A DNA stretch of 41,529 nucleotides from SMWD01 sp964629475 (GCA_964629475.1 CAZVQW010000023.1:1-41529), one strand, 5' to 3'; counted from the first letter of the stretch, positions 33,052 to 41,529 are shown. Program-made: numbers and translations. The notes: a model not told the origin generated them from the sequence alone.

Positions 33052-34715
33052 GAAATCGAACCCCAACGTTTCGGATCGGTGAAGACAATGCGAAAAACGC
33101 TGCCACCACCGTTGCGTGCAACATAGATCAGGGTCGCACGGTTACATTCGCACAGTTCGCGAGAGATGAATAAACCGAGTCCGGTGCCGCCGATGCGCCC
33201 GGTCGCGAACGGTTCGAACAACTGGTCACGCATTTCTTCCGCGATACCCGGCCCGCGGTCTGCTATTTCGAGAAACGGCCGGTGGTTAGCTGGCAGGCGT
33301 CCGCAACAGATCGAGATGACCTGGTTTTGTTCGATCGGGTCGGCGTAACGCAGCGCGTTCTCGCAAAGGTTCCAGCAGATCTGGCGCAGGTGCCCAGGGT
33401 CCATCTGTACCTTGATCTCGTCATCAATGACGATTTCGAAGTGGTTCTCGGCCACTTCGAGCGTTGCGCTGAACTCGGCCGCGAATTCCCGGATCCAGTC
33501 GGCTAGTGAAATCGACTGCGGATCTGTCGGTTCGCGTCGCGACAATTGCATGACATTGTCAACGATTTCGCTGACCCGTCTGGAGTTTGTGCCGATGATA
33601 TCCAGCAGCCGTCGCTCGTAGTCGCCTGTTTGTGGAGATTCTTCTAGCAGCTGGCCGGCGTGGCTTAGCGCGCCGACCGGGTTGCGGATCTCGTGTGCGA
33701 TGCTTGCACTTAGCCGGCCCAGAGCTGCGAGCTTCGTTTGCTGCACCTTTGCGGCGATCAGGCTCGCGTCTTCGAGGAAGATCAGCACCGGGCCGTCTTC
33801 ACGCCCGATCAGCGGTGCGATGTGTACGTCAATCTGTGCGCTGCCGTCAGCCGCTGTGAATGACCCGGGCGCGACACCCTGATACTTGTTGGTGCGCCAG
33901 CCCAGCAGGATACGTTGCAGCTTGGGAGATACCGAGGCCAGGCTGTGCCCCGTCTGCCTACGGTCCACGCCAAGGTGCTTGGCGGCCGACTGGTTGATCA
34001 GGCGAATATTTTCCGCTTTGTCGACAACAACAATACTCTCGCGCAGATGCTGAATGATGTAATCGTTTAATTGCGCCATGTTAGCGAGGTCAATCCCACG
34101 CTGGTGTGCCAGCGCCTCGCTTTCCTGCAGGCGGCGAGCCAGCGGATTGGCCGCTGCCGCGATCGCAAAAATGATGGCGCCGAGAACGCCTGCTGGAATG
34201 AATGCATTTGCCGTACTCAGTCCTAATACAAAAGAGACCGCCTGCTCACCGAGCACGGCCAGTGCCGCGACCGCTGCGCCGAAGTAGGCCTGCCTGGCAC
34301 GCAGCGTCAGGCTGGCGGCACCGATAGAGACGACGAGCAGTCCACCGATACCGCTCGAAATTCCCCCACTTGCGTGCATCATGATCGTGATGCCGGTGAT
34401 GTCCACGAACAGCTGAACCGGGATGAGCGCGAGTCCGACATCCGGGCTGCGAATCATGTACAGCAGACTGATCCAGGCCAGTACCGTATAGATCAGTGTC
34501 GTCGCTATGAAGATACCCGACCAGCGCTGGCCGAGAATCGGCGGGTCCACAAACGCGAGTCCGGCGCCGAGTAAAGCAATCCCGATCAGACCCCGAAACA
34601 GACCGACGAGCCGCTGCAGGCGCCGCGACGTGTCCGTCGCGAGCGGTCGGCTTAGTCCTTCCAGCGATGCCTTCAGCTGGCCCTGAAGGGTCTGTTCGGC
34701 GAGTGCTATATCCAC
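33048..34715 (-). CDS. pilS: PilS, sensor histidine kinase for pilin expression
   Basis: A 555-residue membrane kinase. Six membrane helices lie between about 39 and 187 with very short loops, as in Pseudomonas PilS, which senses pilin within the membrane. A PAS domain follows (about 215-325), then HisKA with SIAHEIRNPVGAL (H341), and the ATPase domain with N-box CENALRYA (N453), DRGPGI and GGTGLGLF. It should phosphorylate PilR D54. No ribosome site is obvious before ATG 34715. The stop overlaps the ATG of the small bridging frame. Confidence 0.94.
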   Translation of the reverse strand: MDIALAEQTLQGQLKASLEGLSRPLATDTSRRLQRLVGLFRGLIGIALLGAGLAFVDPPILGQRWSGIFIATTLIYTVLAWISLLYMIRSPDVGLALIPVQLFVDITGITIMMHASGGISSGIGGLLVVSIGAASLTLRARQAYFGAAVAALAVLGEQAVSFVLGLSTANAFIPAGVLGAIIFAIAAAANPLARRLQESEALAHQRGIDLANMAQLNDYIIQHLRESIVVVDKAENIRLINQSAAKHLGVDRRQTGHSLASVSPKLQRILLGWRTNKYQGVAPGSFTAADGSAQIDVHIAPLIGREDGPVLIFLEDASLIAAKVQQTKLAALGRLSASIAHEIRNPVGALSHAGQLLEESPQTGDYERRLLDIIGTNSRRVSEIVDNVMQLSRREPTDPQSISLADWIREFAAEFSATLEVAENHFEIVIDDEIKVQMDPGHLRQICWNLCENALRYADPIEQNQVISICCGRLPANHRPFLEIADRGPGIAEEMRDQLFEPFATGRIGGTGLGLFISRELCECNRATLIYVARNGGGSVFRIVFTDPKRWGSIS

Positions 34716-34803
34716 GTGGTTCGTTGTTGCAGCAAAGTCGATTTGCTTGCCGGATTATGTCCTATTGGGCAGGCTATAGTGTGAAGGGTGTCGCAGAATC
34801 GGC

Positions 34804-34842
34804 GCAACTGAAAATTGATGTCAGACACCAAATTTCAGTTGC
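34804..34842. repeat. 39-bp near-perfect palindrome with GACACCAA core
   Basis: A 19-nt arm (34804-34822, GCAACTGAAA then TTGATGTC) pairs with 34824-34842 with two mismatches around a single loop base. The core TGTCAGACACCAA is shared with 41414-41427 and resembled at 25781-25800. It lies between the divergent pilS and sucC genes, upstream of the candidate sucC promoter. Confidence 0.8.
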
Positions 34843-34852
34843 CTGGCGTCAC

Positions 34853-34881
34853 TTGGCGTTGCCCGGTATTTCGATCACAAT
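34853..34881 (+). promoter_or_regulatory. Candidate sigma70 promoter for sucC
   Basis: TTGGCG (34853-34858), 17 bp, CACAAT (34876-34881); each hexamer matches at 4 of 6 positions. It would give a leader of about 35 nt. A TATAGT at 34775-34780 is another -10 candidate, without a good -35. Confidence 0.3.
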
Positions 34882-34922
34882 AAGCACCTGCGGAATCTCC
34901 GCTGTTTTCTTTGGATCGGACC

Positions 34923-36080
34923 ATGAATCTCCACGAATATCAGGCCAAGCAGCTTTTTGCGAAGTACGGCGTACCGGTACCCGAGGGTCAGGTCGCATCG
35001 ACACCGGCCGAGGCTGTGGCGGCGGCCGAGCGTCTCGGTGGCGACCTGTGGGTCATCAAGGCCCAGGTCCATGCGGGCGGCCGCGGCAAGGCCGGTGGAG
35101 TCAAGCTGGCGCGTAATGCCACGGAAGTTAGTGCGGCGGCCAAGGCCATGCTGGGCCAGCGGCTGACGACGAAACAGACGGGTGCCGAAGGCCTGCCGAT
35201 CAACCGGGTTTTTGTCGAGGCGGGCAGCGGCATCGAGCGCGAGTTATATCTGAGTCTGCTCATCGACCGGAGCCGGGAACGGATCGCGATCATGGCCTCA
35301 CAGGATGGCGGCATGGATATCGAGGAGGTTGCGGCCAACACGCCCGAACGTATTATCACGGTTGCCGTGCATCCGGCCGCGGGTTTGCAGCCGTACCAGG
35401 CGCGCCAGCTCGGTTTCGCACTCGAACTCGACAGCACCCAGATGAAGCAGTTCGCAGCGCTCATACAGAACCTGTATCGGTTATTTCATGAGTCGGATGC
35501 GAGCCTCATCGAGATCAACCCGTTGATTGTCAATACCGATGGCGACCTGGTGGCGCTCGATGCGAAGCTCAATATCGAAGCCAATGCTTTGTTCCGCCAG
35601 CCTGGGTTGCTGGCGCAGCGAGATCCGTCGCAGGAAGACCCGATGGAGCATTCGGCAGCGGAACATGACCTGAATTACGTGTCGCTGGACGGCAACATAG
35701 CCTGCATGGTCAACGGCGCCGGGCTCGCCATGGCGACGATGGACCTGATCAAATTGCACGGCGGTGAGCCGGCTAATTTTCTCGATGTGGGTGGCGGTGC
35801 GACGCCGGACCGGGTCGCGGCTGCATTCAAGCTCATCCTGTCCAACTCGGCCGTCGAGGCGATTCTTGTCAATATTTTTGGTGGCATCGTCCGTTGTGAC
35901 GACATCGCCAACGGCATTATTCAGGCTGTGCGTGATATCGATATCACGGTGCCGGTCGTGGTGCGGCTGGAAGGGACAAACGTGGAAGCCGGCAAGACAC
36001 TGTTGGCCGAAAGTGACCTCGATATCACGGCTGCGGACGATCTGACCGATGCCGCCCGCAAAGTAGTGGCTGCGGTCTGA
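34923..36080 (+). CDS. sucC: SucC, succinyl-CoA synthetase beta subunit (ATP-grasp)
   Basis: A 385-residue subunit of the TCA-cycle enzyme that converts succinyl-CoA to succinate with substrate-level phosphorylation. MNLHEYQAKQLFAKYGVPVP is the family N-terminus, so ATG 34923 is the start although the frame extends four codons upstream. QVHAGGRGKAGGVK is the nucleotide-binding loop; GNIACMVNGAGLAMATMD and NIFGGIVRCDDIA are further blocks. sucD follows after 36 bp. The genes for 2-oxoglutarate dehydrogenase are not in the window. Confidence 0.97.
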   Translation: MNLHEYQAKQLFAKYGVPVPEGQVASTPAEAVAAAERLGGDLWVIKAQVHAGGRGKAGGVKLARNATEVSAAAKAMLGQRLTTKQTGAEGLPINRVFVEAGSGIERELYLSLLIDRSRERIAIMASQDGGMDIEEVAANTPERIITVAVHPAAGLQPYQARQLGFALELDSTQMKQFAALIQNLYRLFHESDASLIEINPLIVNTDGDLVALDAKLNIEANALFRQPGLLAQRDPSQEDPMEHSAAEHDLNYVSLDGNIACMVNGAGLAMATMDLIKLHGGEPANFLDVGGGATPDRVAAAFKLILSNSAVEAILVNIFGGIVRCDDIANGIIQAVRDIDITVPVVVRLEGTNVEAGKTLLAESDLDITAADDLTDAARKVVAAV

Positions 36081-36116
36081 CGCCGCGACCGGGCTAATGG
36101 AAGGAAAAAATAACCG

Positions 36117-36986
36117 ATGAGCGTTCTCATTAACAAGGATTCCCGCATCCTGTGCCAGGGGCTGACGGGCCGCCAGGGCTCTTTTCATGCCGAGCAATGC
36201 ATCGAGTACGGTACGCAGATCGTTGCCGGCGTAACGCCGGGACGTGGTGGTGAGGAGCACCTCGGCGTACCGGTATTCGACACGGTACCGGCGGCGGTTG
36301 CCGAGACCGGTGCGACCGTCAGCATGTTATTCGTGCCGGCGCCATTCGCTGCCGATGCGATCCTGGCCGCGGCCGATGCCGGTATCGAGTTGATCGTCTG
36401 TATTACCGAGGGCATACCTGTTCTCGATATGGTGCGCGTCAAAGCGGTATTGAAAGACTATGACTGCCGCCTGATCGGACCGAACTGCCCGGGCATTATC
36501 ACGCCGGGTGAATGCAAGATCGGCATCATGCCCGGGTTCATCCATCAGCCCGGCAAGGTGGGTGTCATCTCGCGGTCCGGCACCCTGACCTATGAAGCGG
36601 TTTACCAGACGACCTGCAACGGGCTCGGCCAGACGACCTGTATTGGTATCGGCGGCGATCCGGTGCGTGGCATGAATTTCATCGATTGTCTCGAACTGTT
36701 TGAACAGGACCCGGCAACCGAAGGCATCATCATGGTTGGTGAGATCGGCGGTACAGACGAGGAGGCCGCCGCACAATACATTCAGGAACACGTGACGAAG
36801 CCCGTCGTCGCGTATATCGCCGGTGTCACGGCACCGCCAGGCAAGCGCATGGGACATGCCGGCGCGATCGTATCCGGTGGCGAGGGTACCGCGGATGCCA
36901 AGTACGCGGCGCTCGAGGCAGCCAACGTCAAAACCGTTCGTTCACCGGCGGAACTGGGCAGTTCGATGCTGGAATTGATTGGTTAA
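36117..36986 (+). CDS. sucD: SucD, succinyl-CoA synthetase alpha subunit
   Basis: A 289-residue subunit that binds CoA and carries the phosphohistidine. GLTGRQGSFHAEQ at 16-28 is the CoA-binding loop, GPNCPGIITPGECKIGIMPG at 121-140 is highly conserved, and H247 in GKRMGHAGAI is the phosphorylated histidine. AAGGAAA precedes ATG 36117 at a good distance. It forms an operon with sucC; nadE follows after 15 bp. Confidence 0.97.
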   Translation: MSVLINKDSRILCQGLTGRQGSFHAEQCIEYGTQIVAGVTPGRGGEEHLGVPVFDTVPAAVAETGATVSMLFVPAPFAADAILAAADAGIELIVCITEGIPVLDMVRVKAVLKDYDCRLIGPNCPGIITPGECKIGIMPGFIHQPGKVGVISRSGTLTYEAVYQTTCNGLGQTTCIGIGGDPVRGMNFIDCLELFEQDPATEGIIMVGEIGGTDEEAAAQYIQEHVTKPVVAYIAGVTAPPGKRMGHAGAIVSGGEGTADAKYAALEAANVKTVRSPAELGSSMLELIG

Positions 36987-37001
36987 CTGGGGTCAGAGCC
37001 C

Positions 37002-38624
37002 TTGCAACTCAGAATTGCCCTGGCCCAGATAAACGTCGTCGTCGGCGATGTTGCCGGTAATGTCGAGCTAATCTGTGCGACGATGAACGAGGCGTGCGAC
37101 CAGCATGGCGCTGATCTTGTCGTATTTCCCGAACTTGCCGTCTGCGGCTATCCGCCGGAAGACCTGCTGTTTCAGGCCGGGTTGCGGCGCCAGATCACGC
37201 CAGCGCTGGATCAGATCCGGGCAGCGACCGAAGGATCAGTGTGTGCGGCACTGGTCGGTTACCCGGAATACGATGGCGATGAGATCTACAATTCCGCCGC
37301 ATTGTTTGCGGGCGGCAAGTGTCTAGCTAATTACCGTAAGCATATTCTGCCAAATTACAGCGTATTCGACGAAGAGCGTTACTTCGAGCCGGGCGACACA
37401 CCGGTCGTTGTTGAAATAAAGGGTGTACCGGTCGGTCTGGCAATCTGTGAGGATGTCTGGGAGCCGGAACCCTGTGCAGCTTCGGCCGCCGCCGGCGCAT
37501 CTTTGATCGTGTCGATTCACGGTTCGCCATTCAAACGTGGCAAGCAAGCGCTGCGTGAGTCGATCGCGCAGGCGCGTTGTCGCGAGATCGGCTTGCCGGT
37601 CGTTTACGCCAATATGGTCGGTGGTCAGGATGAACTCGTCTTCGACGGCGGGTCGGTCGTTTTCGATGCCGGCGGGACCGTGACCATGCGCGCACCCGAC
37701 TTTGCCGCCGGCCTGTTTTGCGCCGATTTCGATATCGCCGAGGACTCGGTAACGCCTGTCATCGGCGATATCGTGCCGTTGCCCGGCGACGATGAGAGTA
37801 TCTACTCGGCACTCGTAATGGGTGTACACGACTATGTCAGGAAAAACGGTTTTCCGGGCGTGGTTCTCGGCTTGTCGGGCGGGATTGATTCTGCGCTGAC
37901 ATTGGCTATCGCCGTCGATGCGCTGGGCGCGGATGCCGTGCAGACGGTTATGATGCCGTATCGATACACGGCCGATATCAGTATTGCCGATGCCGAGGAG
38001 CAGGCTCGGCGACTCGGTGTCGATTATCGCGTCTTGCCGATCGAATCGATGGTCGGCGCAGCAAATGAAACATTGGCGGAATTGTTTGCCGGTCTGTCCG
38101 CAGACACGACCGAAGAGAATATTCAGTCGCGATGCCGGGGTTTGTTGCTGATGGCCATTTCAAATAAGACCGGGCGCATGGTGCTGGCAACCGGCAACAA
38201 GAGCGAGATGGCGCTCGGTTATGCGACTTTGTACGGCGATATGAACGGTGGCTTTGCACCGATAAAGGATTGCACGAAGACGCTCGTTTATCGGCTTGCG
38301 CGTTATCGCAATTCACTCGGAGAAGTCATTCCCGAGCGTGTCATTACGAGAGAACCGTCCGCCGAACTGGCGCCGGATCAGCGTGATTCGGATTCCCTGC
38401 CACCCTATGATGTGCTCGATCCGATTCTCGATGCGTTAATGCTCGAGGATTGTTCTAGCGATGACATTGTCGCGCGTGGTTTCGACCGCGCGATTGTCGA
38501 GCGGATCGTGATGACCGTGCGCCGCAATGAATACAAGCGCCGCCAGGCCGCGCCGGGTGTGCGAATCAGTGCGCGCGCCTTCGGCCGTGACTGGCGTTAT
38601 CCGATTACGTCGGGTTATAGATAG
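37002..38624 (+). CDS. nadE: NadE, glutamine-dependent NAD+ synthetase
   Basis: A 540-residue enzyme that amidates deamido-NAD with glutamine. The N-terminal nitrilase-type glutaminase domain has the triad E44 (FPELAV), K113 (YRKHILPN) and C149 (LAICEDVW). The C-terminal synthetase has the PP-loop GLSGGIDSALT at 290-300 and TGNKSEMALGY further on. The start is TTG 37002, giving MQLRIALAQINVVVGD; there is no ATG in a reasonable position. The preceding TGGGGTCAGAGCC supplies the only purine-rich ribosome-like site and resembles a half of the REP-type palindromes elsewhere. It converges on bamD with 25 bp between. Confidence 0.96.
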   Translation: MQLRIALAQINVVVGDVAGNVELICATMNEACDQHGADLVVFPELAVCGYPPEDLLFQAGLRRQITPALDQIRAATEGSVCAALVGYPEYDGDEIYNSAALFAGGKCLANYRKHILPNYSVFDEERYFEPGDTPVVVEIKGVPVGLAICEDVWEPEPCAASAAAGASLIVSIHGSPFKRGKQALRESIAQARCREIGLPVVYANMVGGQDELVFDGGSVVFDAGGTVTMRAPDFAAGLFCADFDIAEDSVTPVIGDIVPLPGDDESIYSALVMGVHDYVRKNGFPGVVLGLSGGIDSALTLAIAVDALGADAVQTVMMPYRYTADISIADAEEQARRLGVDYRVLPIESMVGAANETLAELFAGLSADTTEENIQSRCRGLLLMAISNKTGRMVLATGNKSEMALGYATLYGDMNGGFAPIKDCTKTLVYRLARYRNSLGEVIPERVITREPSAELAPDQRDSDSLPPYDVLDPILDALMLEDCSSDDIVARGFDRAIVERIVMTVRRNEYKRRQAAPGVRISARAFGRDWRYPITSGYR

Positions 38625-38649
38625 AGCCGGTTGCTGCTCGAAACAACAA

Positions 38650-39426
38650 TCAGAAAAAGAAGAATCGTTTCTTGACCGTTTTCGGCTTGGCTGCTTCCGG
38701 GTAGTTTTCAACCAGCACTCGGCGTGTCTCTGCGGCGAGATCCTGCATGCCGAGTTTCTCGTAGGATCCAACGATAATAAATAAAGAGTCGGCGACAGCC
38801 GGTGCGCCGTCGTAGGTTTCCATCGTGAAAGTTGCGCGGTTCAGTGCCGCAACATAAGCGCCGCGTTTGAAATAATAGTCGGCGACATAGTTTTCGTGCT
38901 TGGCCAGACGGTTACGCAAAAAGACCAGGCGTTGCCGGGCATCTTCTGCGTAAATACTTTCCGGGTAGCGTTGCAGTAACCGCGAGAATGCGGAGAACGA
39001 TTCCATGGCCCGGACCGGCGGGCGTTTCGCGAGATCGACACCGAACAGGCGATGATAGCTCTTGTGCTGTGGCGAGAAGTTTGCGAGACCACGCATATAA
39101 AGCGCGTAGTCGACACGCACGTGAGTAGGGTTCTCACGCTCGAACTGCTGGGCTGCATCGGTCGTCGAGTCCGGGTCGCCGTTCTTGTAGTAACAGTAGA
39201 TCAGGTTGATTTGCGCCTGCTTGGCCTGGTTACTGAACGGGTAACGCGCCTCGAGTCCCTCGTAATAGGCGATCGCATTGCGGAAATTGCCTGATTGCAT
39301 CGATTTTATGCCGCGCTCGAACAATTCCTCGGCACCCGACTGCAAGTCGCGGTTATTTCTTCCGCAGCCAACCGCGAGTAACGCGCACAGGCAGACAAGC
39401 GCGAGTCGCCGTGCGGACCGGTGCAT
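38650..39426 (-). CDS. bamD: BamD, outer-membrane assembly lipoprotein
   Basis: A 258-residue lipoprotein of the BAM complex that inserts beta-barrel proteins into the outer membrane. The signal peptide ends in LLAVGC, with lipidated C21. TPR-type helical repeats follow, including ELFERGIKSMQSGNFRNAI and AIAYYEGLEARYPFSNQA. ATG 39426 is chosen because it starts the signal peptide; the frame is open upstream to 39537 but the extra part is not a leader sequence. The C-terminus is unusual, ending KKRFFFF. It is transcribed away from rluD, with the typical bamD/rluD divergent arrangement. Confidence 0.95.
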   Translation of the reverse strand: MHRSARRLALVCLCALLAVGCGRNNRDLQSGAEELFERGIKSMQSGNFRNAIAYYEGLEARYPFSNQAKQAQINLIYCYYKNGDPDSTTDAAQQFERENPTHVRVDYALYMRGLANFSPQHKSYHRLFGVDLAKRPPVRAMESFSAFSRLLQRYPESIYAEDARQRLVFLRNRLAKHENYVADYYFKRGAYVAALNRATFTMETYDGAPAVADSLFIIVGSYEKLGMQDLAAETRRVLVENYPEAAKPKTVKKRFFFF

Positions 39427-39544
39427 GGCAAATGAAGAAGGAACAATGATGTCGGGATTCAGGAAGCTCAAGGTAAACAAATTGGATAGCGCGCGAAGGC
39501 CGCGAGTATACCGTAAACTCCGGCTCATAAATTTCATTGACTCG

Positions 39545-39617
39545 GCTGTGGGAGCGGCTTTAGCCGCGAATAAACCAGGACATATATGCTAATCGCGGCT
39601 AAAGCCGCTCCCACAGC
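39545..39617. repeat. REP pair (BIME-like) between bamD and rluD
   Basis: A 25-nt arm (39545-39569, containing GTGGGAGCGGCTTTAGCCGC) and its perfect complement (39593-39617) flank a 23-nt AT-rich spacer. Each arm also holds an internal palindrome GCGGCTTTAGCCGC. This is the extragenic repeat type common in pseudomonads and related gammaproteobacteria. It sits 19 bp before the rluD start, in the divergent promoter region. Confidence 0.9.
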
Positions 39618-39636
39618 AGCCACTCCCGATTACTGC

Positions 39637-40638
39637 ATGCAGACAACGCGACACAACCTGACGATACCGGAAGAGCTTGCCGGTAAACGCCTGGACCAGG
39701 CGCTGGCAGCCTTGTTGCCCGATTATTCCCGTTCGCGCCTGAAGGCGTGGATCCTGGCCGGTGAGGTGACGGTCGATGGCGTAGCGGCGGTGCCGCGGGC
39801 CAAGGTTCAGGCCGGGCAATGCGTCGATGTTAACGTGGTTATCGAGGTTCAGGAGACATCGCGGCCCGAACCCATGCGGCTCGATGTCCGCTTCGAGGAC
39901 GATGCGGTACTCGTCATCGACAAGCCGGCCGGGCTCGTCGTCCATCCCGGCGCCGGCAATCCGGCGGGCACGTTGCTGAATGGCCTCCTGCAACACGCCG
40001 CCGATCTGGCCAACCTGCCGCGCAGCGGTATCCTGCATCGCCTGGACAAGGACACGAGCGGGTTATTGCTCGTGGCCAAAACTCTGCCGGCCCATACGCG
40101 GCTGGTTCGTGACCTGCAGGAGCGTGCCATTACGCGCGAGTATCGGGCAGTTTGCACGGGCCGGGTGACTGCCGGTGGTCACGTCGATGCGCCGATCGGG
40201 CGGCACGCGACGCAACGCACACGGATGGCCGTGACCGATAAGGGTAAACAGGCAGTCACACATTACCGGGTACTCACCCGGTTTGCGGCCCACACATTTC
40301 TCGCGTTGCGTCTCGAGTCTGGCCGCACCCACCAGATTCGCGTGCATATGGCACACATTCACCATGCGCTCGTCGGCGATCAGACCTACGGCGGGCGGCT
40401 GAAGATTCCGGCGGGTACGTCGCCGGCGCTCGAAACTACCCTGCGTGGGTTTTCCCGTCAGGCCCTGCATGCGAGCCGCCTCGCTTTCCGGCATCCAGTT
40501 TCCGGCGATACGATCGAATGTCGTGCGCCGCTGCCTGAGGATTTCACGAACCTGTTGTCGGCACTGGCCGTCGATGCCGAATCGCATGATGCAGCCGACT
40601 GGGACAGTATGGAATGGCCGCAACCGGTATCGAACTGA
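39637..40638 (+). CDS. rluD: RluD, 23S rRNA pseudouridine synthase
   Basis: A 333-residue enzyme that makes pseudouridines 1911, 1915 and 1917 in helix 69 of 23S rRNA. It has an S4 RNA-binding domain (about 12-70, with GKRLDQALAALLPDYSRSR) and a catalytic domain with HRLDKDTSG at 134-142 (catalytic D137), then LESGRTHQIRVHMAHIHHALVGD. ATG 39637 is chosen; there is no ribosome site, and upstream sequence is the REP repeat. Divergence from bamD is the classic arrangement. Its end overlaps pgeF by 25 nt. Confidence 0.95.
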   Translation: MQTTRHNLTIPEELAGKRLDQALAALLPDYSRSRLKAWILAGEVTVDGVAAVPRAKVQAGQCVDVNVVIEVQETSRPEPMRLDVRFEDDAVLVIDKPAGLVVHPGAGNPAGTLLNGLLQHAADLANLPRSGILHRLDKDTSGLLLVAKTLPAHTRLVRDLQERAITREYRAVCTGRVTAGGHVDAPIGRHATQRTRMAVTDKGKQAVTHYRVLTRFAAHTFLALRLESGRTHQIRVHMAHIHHALVGDQTYGGRLKIPAGTSPALETTLRGFSRQALHASRLAFRHPVSGDTIECRAPLPEDFTNLLSALAVDAESHDAADWDSMEWPQPVSN

Positions 40639-41372
40639 TTCGACCGGATTGGCCTGCACCGGCGCATGTGCAGGCGGTTGCGACGACCCGGGCCGGTGGC
40701 TTCAGTAACGGGCCTTATGCGTCATTAAATCTTGGTACGCATGTCGGCGACGATCCGGTTACCGTCGAGCGAAATCGCAATGCATTGGGTTGCGCACTCG
40801 GCATCAGGACTGCGCCGTGCTGGCTCGACCAGGTACACGGCACTCGTGTGGTTGACACTGCGTCGGTCACCCCGTCGGTAACAAAGCCGGCTGCCGCGGA
40901 TGCATCAATCGCATCTGTCGCGGGCACGACCTGCGCCATCATGACGGCGGACTGTCTTCCAGTGCTGTTCACGGATCGTGCGGGTGGCCATGTTGCGGCT
41001 GCGCATGGCGGTTGGCGCGGCCTCATCGGCGGCATTCTCGAAAACACGGTCGGTGCGTTTGTCGCCCGCGGTGTTCAGCCTGATGAGTTAATAGCATGGC
41101 TCGGTCCGGCGATCGGACCCGCCGCGTACGAGGTCGATGCTGCCGTCGTTAAGATGTTGCACGGTGATGATCGGGCGGCGTTGACGCCGACGGATCCGGA
41201 GCACTGGCAATTGGATTTGTATGCGTTGGCGCGACTGCGTCTTGTTGCCTGTGGTGTTGATGCAGTGTTCGGTGGTGGTTTTTGCACTTTTTCCGAGCCC
41301 GAGCGGTTTTTTTCTTATCGCCGGGATGGGGTTTGTGGGCGACAGGCGACAGTTATATGGATTCAGAGCTGA
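40614..41372 (+). CDS. pgeF: PgeF (YfiH), laccase-fold peptidoglycan editing factor
   Basis: A 252-residue protein of the DUF152 (multicopper polyphenol oxidase-like) family. The metal-site residues are visible: H75 in DQVHGTRVV, C114 in TADCLPVLF, and H131 in AAHGGWRGL. LGPAIGP and FFSYRRDG follow. In E. coli PgeF hydrolyses UDP-MurNAc-L-Ser, removing a MurC misincorporation product, which ties it functionally to murC in this window. ATG 40614 lies inside the rluD end. The final codons are repeated in diverged form 76 bp downstream. Confidence 0.93.
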   Translation: MAATGIELIRPDWPAPAHVQAVATTRAGGFSNGPYASLNLGTHVGDDPVTVERNRNALGCALGIRTAPCWLDQVHGTRVVDTASVTPSVTKPAAADASIASVAGTTCAIMTADCLPVLFTDRAGGHVAAAHGGWRGLIGGILENTVGAFVARGVQPDELIAWLGPAIGPAAYEVDAAVVKMLHGDDRAALTPTDPEHWQLDLYALARLRLVACGVDAVFGGGFCTFSEPERFFSYRRDGVCGRQATVIWIQS

Positions 41373-41464
41373 CTTTTCCCTGACCAGCCTTTTGCACCGG
41401 GAATTCTTTAATAGTGTCAGACACCAATTTTTCTGGATCCAGAATTGACTCTTTCCCTGACCGG
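41358..41464. repeat. Imperfect direct repeat after pgeF with a palindrome between
   Basis: About 30 bp at 41358-41387 (TGGATTCAGAGCTGAC then TTTTCCCTGACCAG) recur at 41434-41464 with a few changes. Between them lies GTGTCAGACACCAA (41414-41427), the same core as the palindrome at 34804-34842. The first copy includes the pgeF stop codon. No gene is seen after 41372. Confidence 0.6.
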
Positions 41465-41476
41465 TTTTTTTCTCCG

Positions 41477-41506
41477 TTGACCCCTCTGAAACGCCGCTGC
41501 CATAAA
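41477..41506 (+). promoter_or_regulatory. Candidate promoter reading out of the window
   Basis: TTGACC (41477-41482), an 18-bp spacer and CATAAA (41501-41506), with start near 41513. The downstream gene is outside the window; clpB often follows pgeF, but nothing here shows it. The spacing does not fit a sigma32 promoter well. Confidence 0.4.
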
Positions 41507-41529
41507 CTCGGACCAGCTTATAGGGCTCT

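Overview
The window is a chromosomal stretch from a moderately GC-rich gammaproteobacterium. No single marker gives the genus. The class is suggested by the gene order rsmI-rnpB-mraZ-dcw cluster-lpxC-secA-mutT, followed by zapD, coaE, pilD, pilC, pilB, pilA, pilR, pilS, sucCD, nadE, bamD, rluD and pgeF. The meso-diaminopimelate type MurE, LpxC and BamD show a Gram-negative envelope. Almost all of the sequence is housekeeping. The unusual material lies in the junctions between genes.

Region 1 (1-18674). The 3' end of rsmI is followed by the RNase P RNA gene with its terminator, then a complete division and cell-wall operon: mraZ-rsmH-ftsL-ftsI-murE-murF-mraY-murD-ftsW-murG-murC-murB-ddl-ftsQ-ftsA-ftsZ. 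A good sigma70-type promoter and a textbook MraZ operator (three TGGNN boxes spaced exactly 10 bp) precede mraZ. From ftsI to ftsA almost every junction is a 1-11 nt overlap, usually ATGA or GTGA, so the operon should be strongly translationally coupled. The exception is ftsL-ftsI, where the GTGA stop/start overlap is repeated four times at an exact 14-nt period.

Region 2 (18675-24831). lpxC converges on a DciA-like (DUF721) gene. A zinc metallopeptidase of family M23 follows; its 5' leader carries a clear c-di-GMP-I (GEMM-I) riboswitch. Then come secA (TTG start) and a MutT-type Nudix gene.

Region 3 (24877-34715, minus strand). zapD, coaE, pilD, pilC, pilB, pilA, pilR and pilS form a division and type IV pilus block. 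pilA has a consensus sigma54 promoter, which fits the PilS/PilR two-component pair beside it. A 148-bp nested inverted-repeat element (MITE-like) abuts the pilC stop codon, and a 21-codon reading frame with tandem 15-bp repeats bridges pilS and pilR.

Region 4 (34716-41529). sucC-sucD and nadE, then convergent bamD, then rluD-pgeF. A REP pair lies between bamD and rluD. Related palindromes with a GTGTC-GACACCAA type core occur near 25790, 34820 and 41420. The window ends in what looks like a promoter directed out of the window.

The observations most worth a second look are the ftsL-ftsI stop/start relay, the c-di-GMP riboswitch in front of a cell-wall hydrolase next to lpxC and secA, the pilS-pilR bridging ORF, and the pilC-pilD MITE-like element.
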